NCBI RefSeq assembly: GCF_013373865.1
Contig: NC_050472.1
Coordinates: forward strand, 12,469,413-12,533,412
Source of the DNA: Monomorium pharaonis
Taxonomy: Eukaryota; Arthropoda; Insecta; Hymenoptera; Formicidae
Direction of reading: 5' to 3'
Length of the DNA: 64,000 bases
Shown here: positions 32,881 to 44,292 of the stretch, in pieces
How positions within the stretch are numbered: position 1 is the first letter of the stretch
How the letters are laid out: every line of letters starts with the position of its first letter
Program-made: the position numbers and the translations under genes
Notes under the pieces: model-generated
What the model was told of the DNA's origin: nothing
What the model saw: the letters and a program-made list of their open reading frames with translations, nothing else
Database searches by the model: none

Positions 32881-33048
32881 GGCCTAAATACCCATATAGA
32901 CAAAAAGATGTCTTTTAGGTTTCTAAAAGACATCTTGCGATTTCTTGCGATATCTCGCATTTTTTACGAAAAGATATCTTTTCGCGATTTAAAAGATGTC
33001 TTATGCAACAGTTTGAGATATCTTTTAGATATCTGACGATGTCTAATG

Positions 33049-33182
33049 CCCGATTTCTTCACGTCCAGTTATCTTGCGGTTCAAATTATCCAGAAGTTAA
33101 CTACTAGATCCATGAACGTGATTGGTTAAACTTGATATTTATCCTCCGAATAACTTTATCGGGAAGTGAAGAAATCGGGCAT
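33049..33182. repeat. short inverted repeat flanking 100 bp
   Basis: TGCCCGATTTCTTCACGTCC... faces GTGAAGAAATCGGGCA immediately before the word-array element at 33,189. Confidence 0.55.
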
Positions 33183-33188
33183 AAAAGA

Positions 33189-33591
33189 GTGAGCGTCCCA
33201 GATGCGCACAGTAATAAACGGACACAGCAAGCTGAGTGAAACGGACACAGTAACAAACGGACACAGACCAAACGGACACAGTAATAAACGGACACAGTAA
33301 CAAACGGACACAGACCAAATGCGCACAGAGCGAAACGGACACAGTAACAAACGGACACAGACCAAATGCGCACAGAGCGAAACGGACACAGTGCGAAACG
33401 GACACAGACCAAATGCGCACGGACCAAATGCACACGGACCAAATGCGCACACTGCACATGCGCACACTGCACGTGCGCACGGACCAAATGCAATCCATGT
33501 ACATTGCAAGCAGAGTAAAGTCCACATAGGTTAGCGACTTGGACGGGGTGGGTGCGGGAGGGGGGCCCAAGGCCCCCCTTGCAACCCCCCC

Positions 33592-33636
<45 letters not shown>

Positions 33637-34353
33637 CGTGCAAAGCATTCACTGCATCACATTGGTTTGCGACTTTCCGTGTTGCATTTGGTCTGTGCGC
33701 ATGTGTAGTGTGCGCATTTGGCCTGTGTCCGTTTCGCACTGTGTCCGTTTTGCTCTGTGCGCATTTGGTCTGTGTCCGTTTGTTACTGTGTCCGTTTCGC
33801 ACTGTGTCCGTTTGTTACTGGCTTAGTTTACATCGTCAAAACCTTAGTACGCGTATTAAGTTTGGTGCGCACCAAAGCCTTAGTACGGGCGCGTTTACAT
33901 CGAATGTACTAAGCATGTACTGTAAAAAATATAATACAAATTTAATTCATGTTGATGTCTCCTACTAAGACATTTTCACACCGGTTTTTAAATTTTAGCA
34001 CTGAGGTTATGCTCAATTGCTAAATTCTCTCTAAAATGCGTTTTATGCGTTTACATCGACATTTGTATCACTTGGTACGCGTATCAGTTTAGTACGATAC
34101 TCCTACTTGATACGCTCGTACCAAATTGATCCGGCAGCGTTTACATCGTGCGTACTAAATATTTAGTACGAATTTGATACGAATATGGTACCTGATACGC
34201 GTATCAAATGCACGATGTAAACTAAGCCACTGTGTCCGTTTCGCACTGTGTCCGTTTATTACTGTGTCCGTTTGGTCTGTGTCCGTTTGTTACTGTGTCC
34301 GTTTCACTCAGCTTGCTGTGTCCGTTTATTACTGTGCGCATCTGGGACTCACT
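33189..34353. mobile_element. 15-bp-word array element, copy 5, with a MITE inside
   Basis: Starts GAGTGAGCGTCCCAGATGC and ends with inverted GAGTGAGTCCCAGATGC. The left array 33,200-33,490 uses the same words as copy 2 but in a different order. The core 33,487-33,690 (inverted relative to copy 2) contains a CA/GT microsatellite of about 45 bp. The right array is interrupted by a 409-bp MITE at 33,820-34,228. No 8-bp duplication is apparent at its ends (GCATAAAA versus TTTTGTAC). Confidence 0.8.
33820..34228. mobile_element. MITE with 3-bp target duplication
   Basis: Termini GGCTTAGTTTACATCGT and its reverse complement, flanked by ACT on both sides (33,817-33,819 and 34,229-34,231). It sits inside the right word array of the element above, whose word continues cleanly across it. 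GTTTACATCG recurs internally. The 3-bp duplication is compatible with a PIF/Harbinger-type origin. Confidence 0.75.
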
Positions 34354-34395
34354 CTTTTGTACTTGCACTATTCAGTGCAACCCATGGTTGCTCAA

Positions 34396-34565
34396 CACAG
34401 TGGGCCGCGCTACAGCTCGAGCGTCTCGGTTCTTCATACGGTGCGCTCTCATTCGTACAATTTGAAAAATTTATGTCTCGATTATTGATAGACCTAACCC
34501 AAGACAATATTGGACTTTTATGTTCATCTCGATCCCGTCTATCTTTCCATTACGGAATGGCTTCC
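34396..34565. repeat. diverged half copy of the 1677-2038 MITE
   Basis: CACAGTGGGCCGCGCTACAGC...GCGCTCTCATTCGTACAATTTGAAAAATTTATGTC...ATCCCGTCTATCTTTCC follows the order of the right half of the 1677-2038 element. Confidence 0.55.
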
Positions 34566-34599
34566 GATTACATTACACCTTGTATAATAGATATAGTAA

Positions 34600-36065
34600 G
34601 CCTTATGCCATAAGAAATTGACCAATTAGCCCGGATCTACAATAGTGTAGTAAGTCTTATGCCATAAGGAATTAACCAATTATATTTGATTATTCTTTTC
34701 ATATTCGATTATAATTGGTCAATTTCTTATGGTATAAGGCTTACTACACCTATTGTAGATCCGGCCTTATAATTGAATTTGAGAAGAATAATCGAATATA
34801 ATTGATTAATTCCTAATTCGGGGTCTACAATGGCAGCAGGAGTAAAGGCCCTCACACATGAATTGACATAACCATAACGTAAGGTTTTGACGCATCGGAT
34901 TAGACGACCATAACCGTAACCTGCCGTAACCGGCTAATTCAAGTACGTGATTGATTGAAACCTTAGGGCCACCGCACAAACTCTTCCATAACGCGTTACG
35001 TTACGTTAAGTACTCCATACAAACCTAAGTTGTACTTAAAATTTAACTTAAATTAACGCACAAAGAAATCCTTAACGTAAGAACTTAAGAACTTACGTTA
35101 AAAGTTTCTTTGTGCGTTGATGTAAGTTTAATTTTAAGTACGAACTTAGGTTTATGAAGCACTTAACGTATCTCGTTACGTTACGTAACTTACATCAACG
35201 CACAAAGAAACTTTTAACGTAAATTCTTAAGTTCTTACGTTAAGGATTTCTTTGTGCGTTGATTTAAGTTAAATTTTAAGTACAACTTAGGTTCGTATGG
35301 AGTACTTAACATAACGTAACGCGTTATGAAAGAGTTTGTGCGGTGGCCCTTACTGTTACGGTTATGTCAATTCATGTGTGAGGGTCTTAAGCCCGGATCT
35401 ACACTAGTATAGTAAGCCTTATGCCATAAGGAATTAACCAATTATATTCGATTATTCTTCTCATATTCGATTATAATTGGTCAATTTCTTATGGCATAAA
35501 GCTTACTACACCTATTGTAGATCCGGCCTAATGGAGTAGGAATAAGAAGTAAGAAATATGAAATGTGATTTGCCCATTTTGTTTACTCCCAGCTTTTAAT
35601 TGGTCAATTGTTACTCTTACTCTTTCCTCCATTACTCCTGGGGCTCGATTCTTGAATTCATTCACAAGAGAAACGTATTCGCAAATTCTGTTCTTACAGA
35701 AAAGTTGAAAATTTATTGGCTATCGTATGGCTTTCAACCAATAAACTTGCAACTTTTCTGTTAGAGCGGGTATTTGCGCATACATTTTCTTGCGAATGAA
35801 TTCAAGAATCGAGCCCCTGGGGTTTGATTCTTGAATTCATTCGCAAGAAAATGTATGCGCAAATACCCGCTCTAACAGAAAAGTTGCAAGTTTATTGGTT
35901 GAAAGCCATACGATAGCCAATAAATTTTCAACTTTTCTGTAAGAACAGAATTTGCGAATACGTTTCTCTTGTGAATGAATTCAAGAATCGAGTCCCTGCT
36001 GCCATTGTAGACCCCGCATTATGGCTTAAGGCTTACTGCACCTATTGCAGATCCGGCCTTAAGCA
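34600..36065. repeat. nest of palindromic MITEs upstream of PRPF4B
   Basis: Layers can be separated. (1) CCGGATCTACAATAG...AAGCCTTATGCC...: full copies at 34,640-34,770 and 35,394-35,530 and a partial at 36,020-36,060. (2) GGCCCTCACACATGAATTGA...TCAATTCATGTGTGAGGG, 34,849-35,390. (3) inside it GGGCCACCGCACAAACTCTT...AAGAGTTTGTGCGGTGGCCC, 34,969-35,349. (4) GGGGTCTACAATGGCAGCAG...CTGCTGCCATTGTAGACCCC, 34,820-36,014. (5) an inverted duplication at 35,642-35,997. None encodes protein. Confidence 0.7.
35642..35997. repeat. 356-bp near-perfect inverted duplication
   Basis: Two ~178-bp copies of a MITE (GGCTCGATTCTTGAATTCAT ends) lie head to head with only about 2-4 bp between them, at about 35,819. 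The left copy reads almost base for base as the reverse complement of the right. Confidence 0.85.
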
Positions 36066-36129
36066 GAAGTCTGTGCGGTGGCCCTAATACTTTTTGTGCC
36101 AAGATGTGAATTCGCCCTTAGATAGCGAT

Positions 36130-36260
36130 AGAACTTGCAAAATGGCGTCTTACTGAACATTCGTATATTCGTGTATTTCTTGCAGGTCGTGTCCGTTATT
36201 TAGATCATTGGAATCACTGTGTGCAGTTTTATATTCATTAATTATTGACTATATTTCATC
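36130..36260 (+). promoter_or_regulatory. probable 5' UTR/proximal promoter of PRPF4B
   Basis: Upstream of the start ATG lies CAAAATGGCGTC (36,138-36,149), matching the YY1/Pho-type motif often found just downstream of starts of housekeeping genes. Its ATG opens a four-codon upstream reading frame (stop at 36,154-36,156). TTTCTTGCAG (36,176-36,185) could be a 5' UTR splice acceptor. The transcription start itself is not determinable. Confidence 0.4.
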
Positions 36261-36265
36261 ATGGG
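36261..36265 (+). CDS. PRPF4B exon 1, start codon
   Basis: ATGGG followed by donor GTAAGC; only five coding bases (phase 2). The ATG context is CATC-ATGG. It was chosen because it joins exon 2 to give MGTSDLEGSE without an upstream in-frame alternative. Tiny coding first exons of this kind are common, but transcript support would be needed. Confidence 0.6.
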
Positions 36266-36422
36266 GTAAGCATATTGTATATGAAAACTCAATTTAATTT
36301 TATATTATCAACAGAAATTGTCCTCAATTTATGGAAAAAATTAAAAAGAATGAACATATATATATTTTTTTGTTATTAAATATTATTAAATTGTTCTGCT
36401 AAAATATTTTTTTCAATTACAG

Positions 36423-36593
36423 TACATCAGATTTGGAGGGTTCCGAATGTAAACGAGAACCTTTAGGATTAGATTCTGATGTTGATGGTATGATTGATCC
36501 AAAAAAGAAAAAGAAGAGAAAACATAAGCATCATAAGCACAAAAAAGAAAAATTAATTGAGAAAGATGACGAACGATTAGACAAGCAGGAAAG
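36423..36593 (+). CDS. PRPF4B exon 2, Lys/His-rich N-terminus
   Basis: Acceptor TTTTTTTCAATTACAG, donor GTAACA. Encodes TSDLEGSECKREPLGLDSDV followed by the basic tract KKKKKRKHKHHKHKKEK, a likely nuclear localisation region, then acidic IEKDDERLDKQE. Human PRP4 kinase has a comparable Lys/His block near its start. Enters in phase 2 and leaves in phase 2. Confidence 0.75.
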
Positions 36594-36674
36594 GTAACAT
36601 AACATTTAAAAATATATTGCTTTAAATATAGCAATTTAAATATATTGATTAAAATTAAAATAATCTTTTTATAG

Positions 36675-36921
36675 ACGAAAACATAAGAAACACAAGAGAC
36701 AGAAAAGAGATAGAAATATGGAAAATGGTACTATTGAAGAGAAATCAATTTCTAACGTAATACATAAAGAAATTGGTGTAAATGGAAAAACAACTTCCAT
36801 ATTAGAAGTTATCTCTACGGAAGAAAGCGAAGATGAGAAATTGGTTGATCTTGATTCTGATGAAGTGGATTGCACCATTATAGAAGATGACATTGATCTT
36901 GAAGAATTAATGAAACAGAAG
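36675..36921 (+). CDS. PRPF4B exon 3
   Basis: Acceptor CTTTTTATAG, donor GTAAGT (phase 0 exit). Starts with a second basic stretch RKHKKHKRQKRDR, then an acidic segment (STEESEDEKLVDLDSDEVD) and ends DIDLEELMKQK. That last stretch continues into ERLQACL of exon 4 and resembles the LEDLEKQRALIKAEL helix of the vertebrate protein. It is followed by the 16.9-kb intron. Confidence 0.82.
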
Positions 36922-38730
36922 GTAAGTACTTGTGTGTCAATTAATGAAAACAATGTTATATGTACATTACATAGTAGGGAAATATTTAATTACTTGTAAT
37001 AAAGTTACCATTAAAATTACTTTTTTTAGTATCTAATTTTATTCCTTTTTATCTGCAACTTAATCCAGGTTTTATGAGTAGTTATTTTTACACAGTTACT
37101 TTAAACATTTCGAACTTATTTGCGACTATGTAGTCTATATTTAGCAGAAAGAAGTAATAAATTATCTTAGAGAATAAATATTACATAAACATTAACATTG
37201 AGATTGTACTCTTTAAAAGCCTAGTAGTGCAATTCTGTAACTTGATAAGAGGTGTTAGTATTATTATTTTGTCGTTGTGCAGGTAAGAAAGTTGTGCAAC
37301 TTTTTTACTATCTAAAATACTTGCAAGGACAATATAATTATATCGACTTTTTATTGAGTTACAGAATCTCACTATTGTAGACTTATTCTATAACTTTTAA
37401 ACGCATTGGTTTTATATTATACTATTGTTGCATAAATATATTTAGTAAAAAAAGCTAAAGACAAGGTAACAATTTCGAAATGTCGTTAAGAATTATAAAT
37501 GAGTACTGTATTATTAGTTTGATAATTTTATCACAAAAATTTGAATTTGAAACTTAATTAAAAATATTGATTCCTTAATTTTAATAATATATATTTCACA
37601 TTTACATATATATTTTATTAGAAATTATTAATTCAATTTATTATTAAGTACATTATTAAATATATTTTTATTTTACATTTTTAAAGTACATTTTAATATG
37701 TTACATCCAGTGCAATGCAGATTATAACGAATATTTTAGTATAATAAATAAAATAATTTTAATATAGTAAGTAATGTTGTAATATAAGATTCTTGTATTT
37801 AAAATAGCATAAAATAAAAAAGTAACTGAAAGATAACAATTTATTATTTTTCAAATAACTATAATTATGTGTTTTTAGAGTCTGAAAATTTTAACAATAA
37901 CTACCTAATAGGTAAATGTTAAAATTTTCAGACTTTAAAATAGGTAGTACCTATTGAGAAAAATTACTTTTTGAGAAAGAAAAACTGTAAATTGTAACTT
38001 GTTAATTATTTTGAATCATTGCTCTACGTAAACTTTTTAAATAAAGTTTTTTAGCAATTTCTAACAATTTTTTAATAACATAAGAAGTATTATTTATTTG
38101 AGGGAAACCTTAAAAAAAGTCTGGGTATTATACAGTAATATTACAGGTGATGTGATGCATGTTTATTTATGTCAAAATATAGAAAGTGACATTATCACAT
38201 GAGTGGTTACATTATGGAATTTCTTTTCCACTATTTTTTTTATCACAGAACATATTCATACACTATTTAGTCCAATAGATTTTTTTGTGAAATATTTGTA
38301 AAATGTTTATATTATATGTATTTCTAATTATATATATTTTATTACCTATTAAAATGTTTTTTATAATGTGCGGAAAATATTTACAACTTTTTCTTACATT
38401 TCCTGCAAGTAAATACAATAATAATTATTACATTTTTTGTTTACAACTTTTTTTAGGGCTTTTTCCAAATAAACAATATTTAGAGGTGGAGCTATGATTC
38501 GGAATAATTATCTTTGTTTTTTCTACAAATTAATTTTCTTAGTTCTCAATAAACATTATGTAAAAGAATTTTTTATTCTAAATATTTTTGTTTGGGTGTA
38601 ATGTCCATTTAAAAATTATAGAAAATATATTAATCTTACGTACTAAAAATACTAATTAGTTTATATTTAATGTTTAAAATTTAAGTGACTTATTTGTGAT
38701 TGTATGATCAAACAAAAATAAAAAAATATA
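36922..38730 (+). other. PRPF4B intron 3, proximal part
   Basis: AT-rich. Two small hairpin elements are seen: 37,219-37,381 (CTAGTAGTGCAATTCTGTAAC facing GTTACAGAATCTCACTATTG) and 37,880-37,935 (GTCTGAAAATTTTAACA facing its exact complement). Nothing else is supported. Confidence 0.5.
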
Positions 38731-40355
38731 TGGGGTGACCCAGAATAACCGTATGTGAAATGTACCAAAAGATTCTTGGTGCCAAACGAAGCAACTTTTG
38801 TCTTTAGCAAAACTTAATTTGAATGATAGTTTTTAAGTAAGAACTGTTTCAAAATATCTAGTTAGCACATGACGTAATTTTAATTTATTAATAAGAATTG
38901 TATATTTTTTAAGTTTTATTTCTTAATTTCTGCAATCCTTATATTGAATATAATATTTTTTACATTATTAACAAGTAAAATGGTGTCCTATAAAAAAATA
39001 AAAAATAAAATACATGTTAAGAAAATTTAATGTTGGCACATAATAAGAATTCGAAATTATTTTTATATTCAGACATTTTTGTTTAGCAATACTAATAATT
39101 TGCTGAATTGAAATAATGGACAATTTGGACAAACAGTTCCGAATTTTTATTATATTACGATATACAATGATTGTAATTTAATAAGAATTGTGATGTAGAA
39201 AGAATTAAATTGCATAATCATTTTCTACCTTAATTTCTAGAATATACATTTTTTATATCACTTGATAATACATGAAATGGATCTCTTTCCATTCTTTTCA
39301 CTCTAGACTGCCAAATATTCACACATATGATCGAAAAATACACATAACTGACACTTTTGCTGTGGTTACACACACACATACGCACAGGAGAGAGGGGGGG
39401 GCTTCCCCTTTCGCACCCACCCCGCCGGTAGGGTGCCCTAGACAGAAGTGCACAAAAGTATGATGGTGCGTACTTTGTTGATAAATCATGACTTAACTGA
39501 CATAGTTATTTCTTAATGTACTTTTTGTTAAAGCACATAATCCTATATCTCCTCTCCCTTACATCTCCGCATTAATATTTATAACATGTTCTATCTCCGT
39601 GGTACGGAACAATGTGAAAACAATATCATGGATTTAAATTTATCTTACAAATTATAAATTTCCTACTTACTGGCATCAAAAACAAATTTTTGAGTCGCCA
39701 AATCTTTCCTGCATGTTTCTCTTCTCTAAAAGAAATTTATTTTCAAAATTTGAACTAAATCGGAGATTGGACGTTTTTAAAACTACAGCCAAACTTTTAT
39801 ATTGAATGAAACAGTTTTTATACTGTTAAAAAGTAAAACGGCGTACCATACCTATCAATAACATCGATGAGGAAGTCTGTCGTAATATAATTTAAGATAA
39901 TTTATTCTAATTTGATTTATTGTTGCGCAACAAAATCTTTAGTGATATGAAAGAATTAACCGATGTGATTTGCGTTATATTTTACATTCAGACGCGCGCG
40001 CGCCGCGTACCACTCCTGGCTCGCGGTCGAACTTGTGTGCTAACCATAGTCTTATATGAATAGACTGAGCATCAGACTGCGACAGCAATAGGGAGTGTAC
40101 CAGCGTTCTCTCTCATGCATGCACGAAAAGAGAGAGATGGTACACTCCCTATTACTGTTGCAGTCCGATTACTAGCTCAGAACATGTTTTTAGTGATATG
40201 CTACGTCTATTATATCTATAGTGCTAACTAGATATTTTGAAACAGCTTTTACTTAAAAATCATTTGGATTAAGTTTTGGTAAAGACAGAAGTTGCTTTGT
40301 TTGGTACCAAAAATCTTCTGGTACACTTCACATGCGGTTATTCTGGGACACTTTG
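38731..40355. mobile_element. TIR element with ~140-bp inverted repeats (mariner-like ends)
   Basis: Left GGGTGACCCAGAATAACCG, right CGGTTATTCTGGGACACTTTG. The arms pair over about 140 bp (through CTAGTTAGCAC / GTGCTAACTAG). Its interior holds a solitary GC-rich block (39,365-39,450: CACACACA, GGAGAGAGG, CCCCTTTCGCACCCACCCCG), like the core of the word-array elements. It also holds a hairpin at 40,066-40,175 (ACTGCGACAGCAATAGGGAG paired with its complement). The segment 39,188-39,290 resembles 45,410-45,520. No transposase. Confidence 0.65.
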
Positions 40356-40448
40356 TAAAATAAATTCTTTTTATTTTAAATTTAAAGATTTTCTAATTAT
40401 CTTAATTTTGAATAAAATTCGTAAAAAACCAGATAATTTTAAGGAATT

Positions 40449-40631
40449 CTTTTACAAAACTTTAGTAAACACTTGATATATATTATAGTTTGGCATTTAG
40501 GATAAAATAATTTATATTATAATCTGTATAGATGTAAACTATGTTTTATGTATTACCTACATAAACTTTATGTAGCCTAAATGCCCAACTATAATATATG
40601 CCGAGTGTTTATTAAAGTTTTGTAATTTTGT
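40449..40631. mobile_element. small MITE, ~180 bp
   Basis: Arms of about 50 nt: TTACAAAACTTTAGTAAACA...TATAGTTTGGCATTTAGG at the left, and CCTAAATGCCCAACTATA...TAAAGTTTTGTAA at the right. Confidence 0.65.
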
Positions 40632-40719
40632 GATCCTGTGTTATCTATGAATTATACAATATTAAAATTTTATTAGAAATTGTAAAAATAATATTTTACT
40701 TTTACTTTTAAATATTATA

Positions 40720-41222
40720 CAGTACCGACCAAAATTATATCACTTTTAGGTTTTTTAAGCATAACTTGTTTTAAAGTGCATGGATTTTTACCATATCATA
40801 ATGTTTTGATGGCAAGTATACCGTACTGAAGAAATAACTTTTCATTAATTTATTTGAAATCTCTGAAATAAACTTTGAGCGCATCATAACAAGTACATAC
40901 AAATGCTTTAAAAATAAAGAACAAATCCATAATTTATATTGTACAACTCTAATACTTTGTAGCAAAACTTGGCATCGATTACAGCTTGGCAGCATGACAT
41001 GAAAAACAAAGATAGCAAAAATGTGCAATTTTCAGAAAATTAATCAGAAATTTAAAAATCATGATGGATTTTGTCAAATCTCACCACACTTCATGCACAA
41101 GATGCATCTGCTACTAGGTGTCTACTATAAAATTTTTAGCGTATTCGATGCACCTTGACAAAAGTTATACTTAAAAATCCTGGTTATACTTAAAAAAGGT
41201 GATATAATTCTGATCGGTACTG
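40720..41222. mobile_element. Tc1-type MITE, 503 bp
   Basis: Ends CAGTACCGACCAAAATTATA and, inverted, CAGTACCGATCAGAATTATA, with TA on each side (40,718-40,719 and 41,223-41,224). Terminal CAGT plus a TA duplication is the Tc1 signature. Only degenerate interior sequence remains. Confidence 0.78.
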
Positions 41223-41633
41223 TATATTTTGTTTTTATTTCATTAAAGAGTTTCAATTTTAATAAAGAGAGAGGGGGGAAGGAAAGGAGAGAATGAAGTT
41301 AGATATATTATAATTTATTTACTTTCTTCTGCATTATGTTATAATTTATAATAATTTATTACATATTTTGTTATTAAATTATTTATAATAGTTTACTACA
41401 TATTGTATATATACAGGAAGATTTCAGTAAACATAACGTAAACAATACATAACCAATTTATATAAACATAATCTTGAAGTTTATTATTGGAAAAACCAAA
41501 AATTTTTTAAGCGGATTTTTTAGCTTTGAAAATTATTGATTTTTATGGGACTTTATTGATACTCAGAAAAATTTGGAGAATTTTAAAATTTATATACTTT
41601 TAAAATTTATATAAATTATCGCTCTTAAAAATA

Positions 41634-41667
<34 letters not shown>

Positions 41668-42169
41668 TTTTTTATAATGCAAGATACTGACAATTAATTA
41701 GTAATCAAAATGGCATATATATTTTTGTGTGACTTGTGATTTTTTAAAATTTAGTTACAATAGATCCAAAAGACAATACGTTTTTTTAAAGCGTTGTAAT
41801 TATTTTATAAATTCTTTCGGTGGAATGAATTTGTGTATGGCGAACAAATTGTCGCCATTTATTTTACATTATTTTATGTTTTATATTTTTTCGTATTTTT
41901 AAATATTTTTTTAAATTTAATATTTAAAACTTAATTAGTTTTGTTTGTGATTATGTAATTAAAAAACATTAAAAAGAATGCATAATAAAACAAATTAATT
42001 TTTTGTTACATATGCGTGAAAAATTTTAAAGTTGATTTCTTGCTTTCTGATATTTTGACATATCTTAAGATATGTTTAAAAAATTATGTATGACCACAAC
42101 TTGCTATAAATAGACCATTTACTTGCTATAAATAAATATCCAAAATTTGCTGCTTTTTTGAAAGAAATT
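41223..42169. other. AT-rich intronic stretch
   Basis: Contains an AT run followed by a T run of about 30 (41,632-41,673). No gene or structured repeat is recognised. Confidence 0.45.
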
Positions 42170-43385
42170 GGTAATTATTCAGTTTAGGGGAGGCAGCTCC
42201 CATGACCTTGACTGTGACATATGTTATCAAGGTCACCCTCCTAAGTGACCTTCGAAAGATTTTAGCCGTCGCTCGTGATTCGTTAAAAAGTTATTAACAA
42301 AAAAAGTTTTATTAATACGACACATTATTATTCAGTATAGGAGTACATCACATGGTTTTGCGACTTTCCACGTAGCGAGGTCCATCCCCCTCTGCTTACA
42401 GAGCGAAACGATGTCCACGCCTATACTTTACCACAAGGGTTTGCGATTTTAGATTTAAAATTGTGGCCAAATAGCGAATTAAAAATGTTTGGGTTACGTT
42501 AGGTTAGGAAAAAATACAGGAGGGGGCTCCGACCCTCTCCCGCTCACATGTTCTCTGCACCACACTTTGCAGTATACGAGCTTTGACTATATAAGTACGG
42601 ACTGCTAGTCCCCCACTTTTCCTATTTACTTTTGTACTGAAATCCGTAGCCAACATCTCTGAGATTTAGACTCCGCCCCATCGACCAAAGAGCGGGAAAT
42701 ATAAACACATAAAAAGCATTAACTAGAATAAAGTATATTTTATATTTTATAAGTAGTGTTCTTAGTCGGATTGTATATTTAAGACTGTAACCAATGAAAT
42801 AATTCTTGTAGTATGTGAAAATAAACTAAAAATGATTTTAAATATAGACGCTATGAACATCAGTTTATAAGTAGTATATAACATAAATACAGGCTTAAAT
42901 AAAAATAAACTAATAATATAAAGATAATGTAATGTCAGAAATTTAAAGTGTAAATAAGTTACACAAATATATATAAAAAACTTTTATTGTTAAACGTAAA
43001 TAATTAAAATATAGCATTTGTATGTATTTAGATAATTAAAATTAAAATTAAGATTAATTTAATTTAAGTTGAGATTAATTTAAATTAAGAAAATTAAAAT
43101 TAGATAATTAAAATTAAAATATAAATAAATAAAATTGTAATTAAACAAAATTTTATTATAAGATTTTTAATACGATATAAAATATAAGTATAATAAATAA
43201 TAATAATAATTGAACATTATTTTTCGACATAACCTAACAAAACTATTATTTTTTAATATATATTGAAAAATAATAGTTTTTGTTAAGTTATGTCGATGAA
43301 ATGTATTATGCATTTTTAAAGTAATATGTTTTCCATAATAATATAATTTTATTATTAAAAACAAGTGAGGAATTAATATTATTAA

Positions 43386-44292
43386 GGGGACATAGCAGTT
43401 TGTTGGGTTCAAAAAATCGATATTTTTTTTATAGCATTTTTTGACATTGCATTTTTAAACTTTCAAGAATGTTGTCCTAAAACTGTTTTTTTTTTTTTTT
43501 AATTCTAATAAGTAAAAAAGTTACACAATATATTTTATCGGGCAGTGCACAGGCGTGCGCTTGCTCTTTTTGACATCCGGGCACAGCACGCAACACAGAA
43601 GGCACGTGACACTATAAGTCGCCGTCTCTAAAAATGAACAAAAAGAGACAGATTTTGAACAGGAGGCTTCCCTGTATGGCCTAGGAATTGACGATAATAA
43701 GTTTAATGAATTCAGTTTTACAATAAAGTAACGTCGTTCGAAAATTTTAAACGCGTTTTTCTCAAAACCATGTTTTTAAAGTCGGTAACCATGATAACTT
43801 GAAAACGGATCAACCGATCTACCTTTTTTTTAATATTTTTATTTTTTTCTACTAAAAGCTTATGAAATTCGCTTGTCTTTGTTGTATCCGATTTTTAAAA
43901 TTCAAATTTTTTTTCTATTTTTTTTTAACAAACAAAAATAAAATTTTTGGCCGAAAATCGGCATTCTAATTTTAAAGATCCGCCATTTTGTTTAAAATTT
44001 GAATTTTAAAAATCGGATACGACAAGGACGAGGGAATTTACTCTTCTTTAAGATCCCGTTTGGTTTTTGTGTTTTGGATGAACAGGCAAGGAGATATTAT
44101 GGTTACCGCAGAACTACACGACGGTGAAAGGGGGGGATTTTTAAACTAAACTAGTACAATAAAATTTGTACAAGAATTACAAAAGGTGTACTTTATTATG
44201 CAAAAAGTCTCATTTTTATAGTTAGTCTCTTGGCTGTGAAAAAAATTCATGAAGAATGCCTTTTTTTGGTAGCGCCAAACTGCTATGCCCCC
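43386..44292. mobile_element. piggyBac-type MITE (TTAA target)
   Basis: Termini GGGGACATAGCAGTTTG and, inverted, GGGGGCATAGCAGTTTG, between TTAA at 43,382-43,385 and 44,293-44,296. A TTAA target is the piggyBac hallmark. 907 bp, no transposase. It carries an internal inverted repeat around 43,890-44,015 (AAAATTCAAATTTT facing AAAATTTGAATTTT). Confidence 0.78.

Noticed and set aside
40771..41028. 85-codon minus-strand frame inside the Tc1-type MITE as a transposase
   Set aside because: No DDE motif or helix-turn-helix could be read; length and position do not fit a Tc1 transposase.
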